DNA from: Pseudomonadota bacterium | GTDB taxonomy: Bacteria > Pseudomonadota > Alphaproteobacteria > Rhizobiales > Phreatobacteraceae | Assembly: GCA_023416965.1 (NCBI GenBank) | Contig: JAEZGJ010000065.1 | Span: forward strand, 1 to 64,000 | DNA: 64,000 bases | Direction of reading: 5' to 3' | In this document: positions 43,184-52,163 of the stretch, in pieces | How the letters are laid out: every line of letters starts with the position of its first letter | Position numbering within the stretch: the stretch's first letter is position 1 | Notes under the pieces: model-generated | What the model saw: the letters and a program-made list of their open reading frames with translations, nothing else | Database searches by the model: none | What the model was told of the DNA's origin: nothing | Made by a program: the position numbers and the translations under genes

Positions 43184-45271
43184 TCAGCGCCACATGCCGC
43201 GCATCCTTGCCTTAAGGTCCACCTGCACGTCGGGCCGCGGCGCCCGCCCTGCCGCATCGCCTGACGGCGGCGGCCATGACACACCGGCAAAGCGGTCGAG
43301 CATGGCGGCGGTGATGAAGCGGCTGCGCGCGGCATAGACGTGCCGGTCGCCGCGGGCCGCCTGGCCGTGCACGAAGAACCGTTGCGGCGTGATGACGTGC
43401 AGGCTGTCCCGGGCGCGGGTCATGGCGACGTAGAGAAGCCGCCTCTCCTCCTCAACCTCCTCCTTCGTGCCGACGGCGAGATCGGAGGGGATGCAGCCGT
43501 CGACGACGTTGAGGATGAACACCTTCGTCCATTCCTGGCCCTTGGCCGAATGGATGGTCGAGAGGATGAGATAGTCCTCGTCCAGATGCGGCGGGCCCGC
43601 CTCGTCGCTGGTCGCATCCGGCGGGTCGAGCGTCAGCTCGGTGAGGAACCGCTCGCGGGAGGCGTAACCGGAGGCGATCTGCTCGAGCTGCACCAGGTCC
43701 GCGCGGCGGGCCGTCGCGTCCTCGTGCCGGCGCTCCAGGTGGGGTTCGTACCAGAGCCTGACGCGTTCGAGGTCGGTCGGCCATGCCGGCTTCGACCGCA
43801 GGCCGGCGAACAGGTCGACGAAGGCCGGCCAGTGCTCCTGCGCACGCGCCGGAGCCCGGTAGACCTGGAGGCCGAGCACCGGATCGAGCGCCATGGCCAT
43901 GGACTCCATGGCGCCGGCGGCCGCGCTCGGTCCGATGCCGGGCATGAGCTGCATCACGCGGAAGGCCGCCACCCGGTCCTTCGGGTTCTCGGCGAAGCGC
44001 AGCACGGCGAGCGTGTCCTTCACATGGGCACTGTCGAGGAATTTCAGGCCGCCGAACTTCACGAAGGGGATGTTGCGCCGGGTCAGCTCCACCTCCAGCG
44101 GGCCGGAATGGTGGGCGGCGCGGAACAGCACCGCCTGTGACTTCAGCGCGATCCCCTCCTCGCGCGCGGCGAGCACGCTGGCGGCGACGAACCGGGCCTG
44201 GTCCGCCTCGTCGCGCACGCTCACGAGTTCCGGCTTCTCCGGGGATCGCCGCTCTGTCCACAGGTCCTTGGTGAAGCGCTCGGCCGCCTCGCCGATCACC
44301 CGGTTGGCGGCATCGAGGATGGTGTCGGTCGAGCGGTAGTTCCGGTCCAGTGTGACGATCCGGGCGGGCGCGGGAAAGGATGCTGGAAAATCCAGGATGT
44401 TGCGCACCTCGGCGGCCCGGAACGAGTAGATCGACTGGGCGTCGTCGCCGACGACGGTGAGCCCCCTGCCCTCCGGCTTGAGCGCCAGCAGGATCGCCGC
44501 CTGGAGCCGGTTCGTGTCCTGGTACTCGTCGACGAGGATGTGGTCGAAGCGCGAACCGAGATGCGCGGCCATGGCGGGCTCGGCACACATCTGCGCCCAC
44601 CACAGGAGCAGGTCGTCATAATCGAGGACGTTTTGGGCCTGCTTGGCCTCGACATAGGCGGCGAAGAGCCGCTTCAGCTCCTCGGCCCAGCCGGCGCACC
44701 ACGGAAAATGCCTGGCGAGGACGGGCGCGATGTCGGCCTGCATGTTCACGGCCCGCGAATAGATGGCGAGGCACGTGCCCTTCGTCGGAAACCGGCTGTC
44801 GGCGCCGGAGAGGCCGAGCTCGTGGCGGACGAGGTTCATCAGGTCGGCCGAATCCTCCCGGTCGTGGATGGTGAAGGCGGGGTCGAGGCCGATCTCCAGG
44901 GCATAGTCGCGCAGGACCCTCGCCCCCATCGCGTGGAATGTCCCGGCCCAGGTCAGCCCCTCGGTCAGAGTCGCGGCCTTCTCCCCCATCACCCGGCGCG
45001 CGATCCGCTCGACGCGGCTCCTCATCTCGGCCGCCGCCCGCCGGGAGAAGGTCATGAGCAGGATGCGGCGCGGGTCGGCCCCCTTCACGATGAGATGGGC
45101 GACGCGGTGGGCGAGCGTGTTGGTCTTGCCCGAACCGGCGCCGGCGATGACCAGAAGAGGACCGTCGATGCCGCCCTCGCCATGCTCGACGGCAGCCCGC
45201 TGGGCCGGATTGAGCCGGTCGAGGTGGTCGACGGCTTCGCCCTGCGGCTGCGAATCGATGATCTCGGACAT
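43184..45271 (-). CDS. ATP-dependent DNA helicase of the UvrD/Rep family
   Basis: A 695-residue superfamily-1A helicase. Motif I is AGAGSGKTNTL (about 43-53), motif Ia FSRRAAAEMRSR, motif II VDEYQDTNRLQ, motif III GDDAQSIYSFR, motif V STIHSAKGQEW and motif VI RRLLYVAMTRARDSL. The opening LNPAQRAAVEHGEG is the usual Q motif. It is shorter than UvrD (about 720) and may be a paralogue in repair. No strong ribosome site precedes the ATG at 45271. It lies 72 bases downstream of the broken TPR gene on the same strand. Confidence 0.95.
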   Translation of the reverse strand: MSEIIDSQPQGEAVDHLDRLNPAQRAAVEHGEGGIDGPLLVIAGAGSGKTNTLAHRVAHLIVKGADPRRILLMTFSRRAAAEMRSRVERIARRVMGEKAATLTEGLTWAGTFHAMGARVLRDYALEIGLDPAFTIHDREDSADLMNLVRHELGLSGADSRFPTKGTCLAIYSRAVNMQADIAPVLARHFPWCAGWAEELKRLFAAYVEAKQAQNVLDYDDLLLWWAQMCAEPAMAAHLGSRFDHILVDEYQDTNRLQAAILLALKPEGRGLTVVGDDAQSIYSFRAAEVRNILDFPASFPAPARIVTLDRNYRSTDTILDAANRVIGEAAERFTKDLWTERRSPEKPELVSVRDEADQARFVAASVLAAREEGIALKSQAVLFRAAHHSGPLEVELTRRNIPFVKFGGLKFLDSAHVKDTLAVLRFAENPKDRVAAFRVMQLMPGIGPSAAAGAMESMAMALDPVLGLQVYRAPARAQEHWPAFVDLFAGLRSKPAWPTDLERVRLWYEPHLERRHEDATARRADLVQLEQIASGYASRERFLTELTLDPPDATSDEAGPPHLDEDYLILSTIHSAKGQEWTKVFILNVVDGCIPSDLAVGTKEEVEEERRLLYVAMTRARDSLHVITPQRFFVHGQAARGDRHVYAARSRFITAAMLDRFAGVSWPPPSGDAAGRAPRPDVQVDLKARMRGMWR

Positions 45272-45343
45272 GGGCCGACTGAACGATGTTTCCGCTTCGT
45301 TCGCAATCTCGGGGGCCGGCGCAAGGAGATGGCGGCAGGTCGG

Positions 45344-46662
45344 TCAGGCCGCGAGGCTCCGCATCCACGCGCTGTCGCGCGGCGAGGGCCGCCGGTGCAG
45401 GCGCTCGTCCAGCAGCCTGCGGGCCTTCTCGGCCTCGCCGCTGCGCATCAGCGCCACCAGCAGCGTATCCTCGAAGACCTCGCGCTGCGCGCCGCTGCCG
45501 CCGATGCGCACCACCTCGGCCGCCAGGGGCTCGAGAATGGCGACGCACGCTGCGTAGCGCTCCTCCGCGAAGGCCAGGGCGGCCTTGCAGAGGCCGGGAA
45601 CGACGGCACCGGCCGCAAGCGTGCCGGCCTCGACGAGCCGGGTCGTGACATCGATGCGCTGCTGCAGGGGCCCGGCCCGGCCGGTGGCCGCCTGGGCAAG
45701 GCCCAGATGCACGTCGATGAAGGCCTGGCCCGGCGTCGGGAACTTCTCCTCGGCATAGTCCGCCGCCTGCCGCCAGAGCTCTGCTGGAACATCATGGCCA
45801 TAGGCCCCCATGCGCCAGAGGAAAGACACCGTGTCCGTGACGATGTTGATCGGCAGGCCGAGCGAGGCGTCGGGTCGGACGGACCCGTGATAGATCGCCA
45901 GAGCCCGCGCGGCATCGCCCCGCTCCAGCGCCGCCAGCGCCTGGTGCCAGGCGATATGGCCGTGCAGGACACCCGACCGGTCATAGGTGGGCAGCCAGTC
46001 CTCGATGAGCGCCTCGGCCTCGGCTCCCGAGCCATCCTCGAACATGGCGTGCGAGACGGCATGGGCGCCATTGGCATTGGCCCGCCGCAGCGCGAATCCC
46101 CTTTCGGCGAGGTCGCGGCCGAAGGCGACGGCTCCGTTCTCCGCCTGCGACCAGCCCCGATAGGTCAAGAACCACCAGTCCTCGTCCGAAAACTGCGCGG
46201 CGTGCCGCTCGCAGAGGTCGACGCGGGCCTGGTCGTGGTCAGCCATGCCGGAAAAAGCGAAAAGCCCGAAGGCGCCGAGCGGCAGGCCGAAGATGACGAC
46301 TGGCGCGGCCAGGTGTCGAGATGGGTGAGGACGCGATCAAGGGCGAGTGCGCCGTGGCCGCCGATGGCGAGGGACAGCGCCTCCACGTGGCTTCGCTCCC
46401 GCTCCGTCCCGCTGGCCCGGACGAGTTCGGCCGCACGGGCGATGTGCCTGCGGGCATCCTGCGGTTCGGCCCTGACGGCATGGGCCCGCGCCAGAGCCGC
46501 ATGGGCAAGGGCGAAGCCGGCATCGGCTTGCACGGCCCGGCGCAGCGTCGCCACGACGCCCGGCCAGGCCGAGAGGAGGAGGTCGACGCCGTCGCGGTAC
46601 AGCGCCGCCGCCTCGCCGGAGCGGGTGGTGATGGGCAGGCCGCGGCCATCCACATGGGCCAT
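45344..46662 (-). pseudogene. Frameshifted TPR protein (TTC38-like)
   Basis: Two overlapping reading frames together make one TPR-like protein of about 440 residues, similar in order to the TTC38 family. The N-terminal part (start 46662, MAHVDGRGLP) gives ALAHAALARAHAVRAEP and ERSHVEALSLAIGGHGALAL, and loses sense after LTHLDTWPR. The C-terminal frame supplies the expected continuation VVIFGLPLGAFGLFAFSG before MADHDQARVDL. The junction lies near 46300-46320 and needs one lost base (modulo three). No slippery heptamer is seen. It is either a recent inactivation or a sequencing error; the rest of the frame is otherwise open. Confidence 0.8.
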
Positions 46663-46790
46663 GATCGATCTCCGGGTGCAGGCGTCGCCAGAGGGTCATT
46701 GGATGCACCATTCGGCGGCTCGCACCAGCGGCAATGGCGGCGGCCGGTCATCCCGCGGCACCGCGGGCCTGCGGAACGCGGTGTCCCCAT

Positions 46791-46810
46791 CGTCGGGATT
46801 TGACCCGACG
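46791..46810. other. Perfect hairpin in the intergenic region
   Basis: CGTCGGG and CCCGACG pair over seven bases around ATTTGA. Read on the minus strand the loop region (GGGTCAAATCCC) resembles a tRNA T-arm, but the rest of a tRNA is missing. Function unknown. Confidence 0.4.
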
Positions 46811-46897
46811 AGCCCGCCAGGGCAGACCGTGCCGGCTCTCTCCGGGCCAAAACCGCCTCTCCGCACGGCAGCGGGGCCCTTGGCGACGTCGATCAAA

Positions 46898-46923
46898 GGA
46901 ACCCCTGTTGGGCCGCTCCCGTT
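46898..46923 (+). promoter_or_regulatory. EcfG-type (general stress) promoter
   Basis: GGAAC (46898-46902), a 17-base spacer and CGTT (46920-46923) match exactly the GGAAC-N16/17-CGTT consensus of the alphaproteobacterial general stress sigma factor EcfG (SigT). Transcription would start around 46930, about 40 bases before the ATG of the DUF378 gene. Confidence 0.75.
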
Positions 46924-46968
46924 GCCCTGGTGAGCGCACAAGCGCATGCAAAACCAGAGAGGGCTCTC

Positions 46969-47199
46969 ATGAAGGCGATCAATCTCCTCACGCTGTTCCT
47001 GATCATTGTCGGCGGCGTCAATTGGGGCCTCGTGGGGCTGTTCCAGTTCGACCTCGTCGCCGCCATCTTCGGCGGCCAGCAGGCGGTCCTGTCCCGGCTT
47101 GTCTACATCCTGGTCGGCGCCTCTGCCGTCTGGCAACTCTATCCGCTCATCCGCGCGAGCCAGTCCGGCGAGGTGGCCGCCGAACGCAACCGAATCTGA
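46969..47199 (+). CDS. DUF378 domain-containing small membrane protein
   Basis: A 76-residue protein with two membrane helices (about 7-32 and 42-60) and the family motif IIVGGVNWGLVGLFQFDLVA (about residues 12-31). The ATG at 46969 follows AGAGAGGG. DUF378 proteins are widespread small membrane proteins of unknown function. A perfect EcfG-type promoter lies just upstream, so production under general stress is likely. It stands alone, with no operon partner. Confidence 0.92.
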   Translation: MKAINLLTLFLIIVGGVNWGLVGLFQFDLVAAIFGGQQAVLSRLVYILVGASAVWQLYPLIRASQSGEVAAERNRI

Positions 47200-47445
47200 C
47201 CGGAGGGAACGGCAGGCGCCTCCGCGACTGGCTGGCGGGCGTCTGACCTTCCCGGCGGCATCGACATCGGGATCATGACAAGCCGGGCCTTGGCGCCGTG
47301 ACGATCCCGGCCGCGAACTGGGGGTGCCGTGGCGTCTCCGCCAGCCATCCTTCGACGGGCCTCGCGGCAGGGTAAGCTGCCTGCCGACGACTTTCGCAAC
47401 CTTCGTCAAGCAACGCCTGGACGGGCCGGCGCCGGCGATCACCGC

Positions 47446-49020
47446 CTACCGGTCCACATCCCAGAACATGGGATAGGAGGATTGCGGCAGGTTCTTCAGA
47501 TCCGAGCGATAGCCGGCGGGTATGGTGAACTGTCCCCACATTACCGCGGGCGTGAGTTCATAGGCGATGGCCTGGATCTCGGCGGCGACCCGTCGCCGCG
47601 CGTCGTCGTCCTCGGCCCGGGTAAATGCCTTCAACAGGTCAGGAATGCGGGTGTCGCACGACCATCCCGGGAAATCTGCACAGGTCGACGCGATATAGAA
47701 ATGGCTGAGCGGCGAGATCATGTCGGTGCCGTTCGAATAGACGGAGAACATGGACCAGCCGTCCTTCTTGGCCCGGCGCGCGAGCACGGTTCCCCAGTCC
47801 ATCGTCTGCTCGTCCACGGTGAAGCCGACGTTCTTCATGTTCTGGGCGAGGACCTGTGCGGCGGTCTGGCTGATGGAGCCGGCGACCTCGAGGATGATCA
47901 CCGGCTGGCCCGCATAGCTGGTCGCTTTCAGCGCCGCCCTCGCGGCCTCGAGGTCGAGCTTCGCGACCTCCGATCCCGCCGTCGTCGACAACGGAGCATC
48001 GCACATCCAGAAGGAGGGACACTGGGGCGCCCGGAATTCCTCGGGAATGCCGATTGCGGACAGAATGGATGACTGGTCGGCCAGTTTCCACAACACGCGG
48101 CGCACGGCGGGGTCGTTGAAGGGCGCGGATTCGTGGTTGAGGCGGAAATTACCCTGGAACTGGTGGATTCCACCGATGCCGAGGAGCTTCACGTCCCGTG
48201 CCCGTCGCAGCAGCGACAGCGAGTCGAAGGGCAGGTACTGCATGTAGTCGATCTCGCCCTTGATGAGGGCGCTGGCGCCCGTCATCTGGTCGGGCATGAC
48301 CTTCAGGTCGATCCTGTCGACCTTGACGTTCCGGCCACCCGCCAGGAAGTCGGAAGGCTCCTTGCGTGGCACGTAGTCCGGGTTCCTCTCGATGATCATC
48401 GAGTTGCCGGACTTCCACAGATCCGCCCTGAACCTGAAGGGGCCCGAGCCTACGGGCATCGCCATCAGGCGCTGGTCTCCGGGCGTCGAGGCAAAGCGCA
48501 TCGGCATCATCACCGGCAGCGGCGCATTCGCCTTGCCGAGCGCCTGCAGCATCAGCGGGAACGGCTCCTTGAGGATGATGGAGAAGGTCTTGTCGTCCTT
48601 CGCCGCCATGGACGCTGTCGCGGCGCGCAGCATCCGGCCGAGCGCGTCGCGCGGCGACCAGCGGTTGATCGAGGCGACGCATTCGGCAGCGGTGACCGGC
48701 GGCCCGTCGTGCCATTTCAGGCCGTCCCTTAGTGTGAAGGTCCACGTCAGCTTGTCGGGCGAGGTCTCGAACGCCTCCACCATCTGCGGTCGTATCTGGC
48801 CCTTGCCGTCCATGGAGAACAGCGTGTCCCAGATGTGGTAGCCGAAGGTGCGGGTGATCGCCGCCGTCGTGAAGTGTGGATCGAAGATGATGACTTCCGA
48901 TTCCAGCACCACGTTGAGCTGTTTCGTGGCCAGCGCCTCGCGGGGTCGCCAGATGCTCGCGACCCCGAGGGCCGAGGCTCCGGCAAGGGCTGTCCGGCGT
49001 GTCATGGGGGGAAAGGCCAT
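47446..49020 (-). CDS. ABC transporter substrate-binding protein (SBP_bac_5 family), orphan
   Basis: A 524-residue periplasmic receptor of the peptide/nickel class. The leader contains RRTALAGASALG, a Tat-like signal; the mature part has EVIIFDPHFTTAA, TFTLRDGLKWHDGPPVTAAEC (about residues 95-115) and PVGSGPFRFR (near 190). The ATG at 49020 has GAGGAG seven bases upstream; an in-frame start 51 bases earlier lacks this. No permease or ATPase genes adjoin it, so it must use a complex encoded elsewhere. Two amidase genes diverge from it 265 bases away, with only weak inverted repeats (CGTGCAA at 49120, TTGCACG at 49165) in the gap. Confidence 0.92.
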   Translation of the reverse strand: MAFPPMTRRTALAGASALGVASIWRPREALATKQLNVVLESEVIIFDPHFTTAAITRTFGYHIWDTLFSMDGKGQIRPQMVEAFETSPDKLTWTFTLRDGLKWHDGPPVTAAECVASINRWSPRDALGRMLRAATASMAAKDDKTFSIILKEPFPLMLQALGKANAPLPVMMPMRFASTPGDQRLMAMPVGSGPFRFRADLWKSGNSMIIERNPDYVPRKEPSDFLAGGRNVKVDRIDLKVMPDQMTGASALIKGEIDYMQYLPFDSLSLLRRARDVKLLGIGGIHQFQGNFRLNHESAPFNDPAVRRVLWKLADQSSILSAIGIPEEFRAPQCPSFWMCDAPLSTTAGSEVAKLDLEAARAALKATSYAGQPVIILEVAGSISQTAAQVLAQNMKNVGFTVDEQTMDWGTVLARRAKKDGWSMFSVYSNGTDMISPLSHFYIASTCADFPGWSCDTRIPDLLKAFTRAEDDDARRRVAAEIQAIAYELTPAVMWGQFTIPAGYRSDLKNLPQSSYPMFWDVDR

Positions 49021-49285
49021 GGTGATCTCCTCGCTCGCAGGGGTGGTCGCAGCGGACCGCAAAGCGGCCAAGAGAATGCACGTTCGTCAGGCAGGTCGAG
49101 GTTAGCCCCATGGGCCGGGCGTGCAAGGGGGCGACGCGCCGCCAGCCGCGCCGGCAGGGCAGCTTTGCACGAGACCCTTTTCCCGACACGGCGGCTGGAC
49201 GGCTCCGGCCCACGGCCACAAGATCGTGGCGAGGAGGACCACGGCCGGTCGACGGCCGTCAGATCCTCACCCCGCGAGGCTGCCC

Positions 49286-50719
49286 ATGCGCGACGCCGAC
49301 CTTCTCTTCACCTCCGCCACCAGGGCAGCGGCGCTCATCCGCGCCAGGAAGCTCTCGCCTGTCGACTATGTCGCCGCGGTGCTGGAGGCCATGGACAGGG
49401 GACAGAGGCGGCTGAATTGCTTCGTGACCATCATGGACGAGGAGGCGATGGCCGACGCGCGCCGCGCCGAGGCCGCGGTGATGGCGGGCGACAGGCTCGG
49501 CCCCCTCCACGGCGTTCCGGTCCACATCAAGGACCTCATCGACGTCGCCGGCGTCAGCACCACCCACGGCACCGCCATCTACGCCGACAATGTGGCGAGG
49601 ACCGACGATGTGCTGGTGACGCGCCTGCGCGCCGCCGGCGCCATCATCGTCGGCAAGACGACCACGCCGGAATTCGGCAACAAGGGTCTGACGGACGGGC
49701 CGCTCTTCGGCGTGACGCGGAACCCCTGGAATACGGACCGCACGCCTGGCGGCTCCAGTGGCGGGGCGGCCGCCGCCGTCGCGGCCGGCCGCGCGCCCCT
49801 GGGACTGGGACCCGACGGGGCCGGTTCGGTACGCGGCCCCGCGGCATGCTGCGGTCTTGTCGGCCTGAAGCCCACGCTGGGCGCGGTGCCCTACGACACC
49901 ACCCGCGACGCCTTCGGGAACAACATCTACGCCGGTCCCCTCGCCCGCACCGTCACCGACGCCGCGGTCATGCATGCCGTTCTCACCGGGGCCACCCCAA
50001 AGGATCCCTGGAGCCAGGCCGGCGAAGACGGGCGGCGGCTGTCGCCGACGCTCGTGGGGGCCGACCTCTCCGGCATCCGCATCGGTCATATCGCCCGCTG
50101 CGCCAATCCGCGGGTGGCGGCCGACGTCGCCGCCAACACCCGGTCTGGGCTGGACGCCTGGGCGGAACTGGGGGCTGAGGTCGAGGACGTCGACGATGCG
50201 ATCGACTGGATCGAACTGGAGGGCCGCATCCTCTACCAGGCGAATTTCGCCGTGTTCTGCGCGCCCTTCCTGCCGAAATGGCAGAACCGGATGGATCCGG
50301 TCACCCTCGCCTTCATGCAGCGCGGCGGAACCTTCTCGCTCGCCGACTTCCGCAATGCCCAGTTCGCGCGGACCCGGCTGTTCCGCCAGATCCAGGCGCT
50401 GTTCGAACGCTACGATTTCCTGGTCATGCCCACCCACACCCGCAGCGCCCTGCCGGTCACTTTCGACGCCGCCAACGACGAGGTCGAGGTGGATGGCGTG
50501 AAGTGCGGCATCACCCGCCAGGGCTGGACGTCCTACCAGTATCCCTTCAACCTGACGGGCCATCCCGCCGTGTCGGTTCCCTCGGGCTTCGCCGCCGACG
50601 GCCTGCCCACCGGGCTGCAGATCGTCGCCCGGTGGGGTGCCGACACTGACATGCTGCGGCTCGCCTCCCTGCTCGAACTGACGCGCCCCTGGGCGCAGCA
50701 CCGTCCGCCCGCCGCGTGA
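49286..50719 (+). CDS. Amidase (amidase signature family)
   Basis: A 477-residue amidase-signature enzyme. The catalytic Lys is in GVPVHIKDLID (about 78-88), the cis-Ser in [13 protein letters not shown] (about 153-165) and the nucleophile in DGAGSVRGPAACCG. The nucleophile region departs from the usual G-[GS]-S-I-R-x-P-A by AGSVRGPA, which leaves the serine intact. The ATG at 49286 has GAGG upstream. A second amidase starts nine bases after the stop, so they form a pair. Substrate unknown. Confidence 0.92.
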   Translation: MRDADLLFTSATRAAALIRARKLSPVDYVAAVLEAMDRGQRRLNCFVTIMDEEAMADARRAEAAVMAGDRLGPLHGVPVHIKDLIDVAGVSTTHGTAIYADNVARTDDVLVTRLRAAGAIIVGKTTTPEFGNKGLTDGPLFGVTRNPWNTDRTPGGSSGGAAAAVAAGRAPLGLGPDGAGSVRGPAACCGLVGLKPTLGAVPYDTTRDAFGNNIYAGPLARTVTDAAVMHAVLTGATPKDPWSQAGEDGRRLSPTLVGADLSGIRIGHIARCANPRVAADVAANTRSGLDAWAELGAEVEDVDDAIDWIELEGRILYQANFAVFCAPFLPKWQNRMDPVTLAFMQRGGTFSLADFRNAQFARTRLFRQIQALFERYDFLVMPTHTRSALPVTFDAANDEVEVDGVKCGITRQGWTSYQYPFNLTGHPAVSVPSGFAADGLPTGLQIVARWGADTDMLRLASLLELTRPWAQHRPPAA

Positions 50720-50727
50720 GGCAAGCC

Positions 50728-52152
50728 ATGACCGAAGACGACTGCTTCCTGACCGTCGCGGAACTCGGCGAGCGCTATGCCTCCGGCTCGCTGACGCCTT
50801 CGGCTGTCGCCGAACTCCATCTCCAGCGCCTGGCTCGGATCGACCCGGTCCTCAACGCCATGCAGATCGTCGACACGGAGGGAGCGCTCGCCGCCGCCGA
50901 AGCGAGCGACACGCGCTGGCGTAGCGGCACGCCCATCGGCCCTCTGGACGGCGTCACGGTGACGATCAAGGACAATGTCGACGTTGCCGGCTTTCCCACG
51001 CGCCACGGTTCCCTGACGACGCCGGACACACCGGCGCTGCACGATTCGCCGGTCGTGGCGCGCCTGCGCGAGGCCGGCGCGGTCATCCTCGGCAAGACGC
51101 GCCTGCCCGAATTCGGGTGGAAGGGGCTCACCGACGGGCCGCTGCAGCCGGGACCGACGCGCAATCCCTGGGACATTTCCCTGTCTCCTGGCGGTTCCAG
51201 CGGCGGGGCGGCCGCCTGCGTCGCTGCGGGGATCGGAACCGTCGCCTTTGGTAATGACGGCGGCGGGTCCATCCGCATTCCCGCCAACCTCTGCGGCCTC
51301 TACGGCATCAAGCCGACCTTCGGACGCGTGCCGCATCACCTTCAGGAGGGCATGTTCGCCACCCTCGTATCCGGCGGTCCGATCACGCGGACCGTGGCGG
51401 ACGCCGTCGCCACGCTGGCCGTGATGGCGCTCCCCGACGACCGCGACTGGTTCGCCCTGCCTCCCGTTCCGGCCGACTGGCTCTCCGGCCTGGCGCCGCG
51501 GCTGCAGGGCTTGCGTATCGCCTATGCCCCGGTCCTTGGCGGGATCGGTGCCGACGGCGAGGTGCGGGCGGTGGTCGACGCCGCGGTGGACACGCTGCGG
51601 GCCCACGGGGCCGATATTACCGAGGTGCCTTCGCCCATTGGCGACCTGAAGGCCCGTTTCGAAGCCTACTGGATCGGCGCCTTTGCGCGGCGCCTGCGGC
51701 TGATCCCGCGGGAGCGCTGGGACGACCTCGATCCGGCATTCCGGGACGTAGCGGAAAAGGGCCTGTCGGTGACGACGGACCAGTTGCTCGATGCCGAAGC
51801 CGCCCGCGCCGCCCTGGGTCGGGAATTTGCGATCTTTCACCGCGACTGGGATCTGCTCCTCACCCCCACCATGCCCCATGTCGCGCCGCCGGTGGAGACG
51901 ATCTACCACTGCCAGGCCTATGATCGCTGGCGCGACAGCGTGCCCTTTACGCTCCCCTTCAATCTAACCGGTCAGCCGGCGTCCACGTCCTTTTGCGGTC
52001 TCTCGGCTTCGGGTCTGCCGGTGGGGCTGCAGGTGGTCGGCCCCAAATACTCCGAGCCCCTCATCCTCCAGGCGGGCCTCGCCATCGAGGCGGCGCTCGG
52101 CTTCGCGCAGCCGCACCCGGCGCTGCTGGAACGCCTCGCGAGACTCGGCTGA
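50728..52152 (+). CDS. Amidase (amidase signature family), second of a pair
   Basis: A 474-residue amidase-signature hydrolase. Triad: Lys in [11 protein letters not shown], cis-Ser in [13 protein letters not shown] and nucleophile in [15 protein letters not shown], all canonical. The ATG at 50728, preceded by GAGG, is used rather than a GTG 12 bases upstream. It is clearly a diverged paralogue of the preceding gene (roughly half the motif residues shared), so the two likely act on related amides. The stop lies within a perfect palindrome shared with the convergent aminotransferase gene. Confidence 0.94.
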   Translation: MTEDDCFLTVAELGERYASGSLTPSAVAELHLQRLARIDPVLNAMQIVDTEGALAAAEASDTRWRSGTPIGPLDGVTVTIKDNVDVAGFPTRHGSLTTPDTPALHDSPVVARLREAGAVILGKTRLPEFGWKGLTDGPLQPGPTRNPWDISLSPGGSSGGAAACVAAGIGTVAFGNDGGGSIRIPANLCGLYGIKPTFGRVPHHLQEGMFATLVSGGPITRTVADAVATLAVMALPDDRDWFALPPVPADWLSGLAPRLQGLRIAYAPVLGGIGADGEVRAVVDAAVDTLRAHGADITEVPSPIGDLKARFEAYWIGAFARRLRLIPRERWDDLDPAFRDVAEKGLSVTTDQLLDAEAARAALGREFAIFHRDWDLLLTPTMPHVAPPVETIYHCQAYDRWRDSVPFTLPFNLTGQPASTSFCGLSASGLPVGLQVVGPKYSEPLILQAGLAIEAALGFAQPHPALLERLARLG

Positions 52153-52163
52153 CGTCAGCCGAG
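52144..52163. terminator. Perfect palindrome over two convergent stop codons
   Basis: CTCGGCTGAC (52144-52153) and GTCAGCCGAG (52154-52163) form a perfect 20-base inverted repeat. It contains the TGA of the amidase (52150-52152) and of the aminotransferase (complement of 52155-52157). There is no T-tract; with no loop it would open to a four-base loop as RNA. It is the second such stop-spanning repeat in the window. Confidence 0.5.

Larger units (their letters stand above)
46663..46968. other. Intergenic region of 306 bases
   Basis: The stretch between the broken TPR gene and the DUF378 gene holds no convincing coding sequence. It carries a perfect seven-base-pair hairpin (46791-46810) and the EcfG-type promoter of the DUF378 gene (46898-46923). 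Nothing else was recognised. Confidence 0.7.

Noticed and set aside
46290..46330. Programmed frameshifting to join the two TPR frames
   Set aside because: No slippery heptamer or downstream structure was seen, and the family is not known to use recoding.
46791..46870. tRNA on the minus strand suggested by GGGTCAAATCCC
   Set aside because: The T-arm has the wrong loop length, and no matching acceptor stem, D-arm or anticodon arm was found.
49120..49171. CGTGCAA and TTGCACG inverted repeat before the amidase pair
   Set aside because: Arms of seven bases separated by 38 bases are weak, and no adjacent regulator gene supports an operator.
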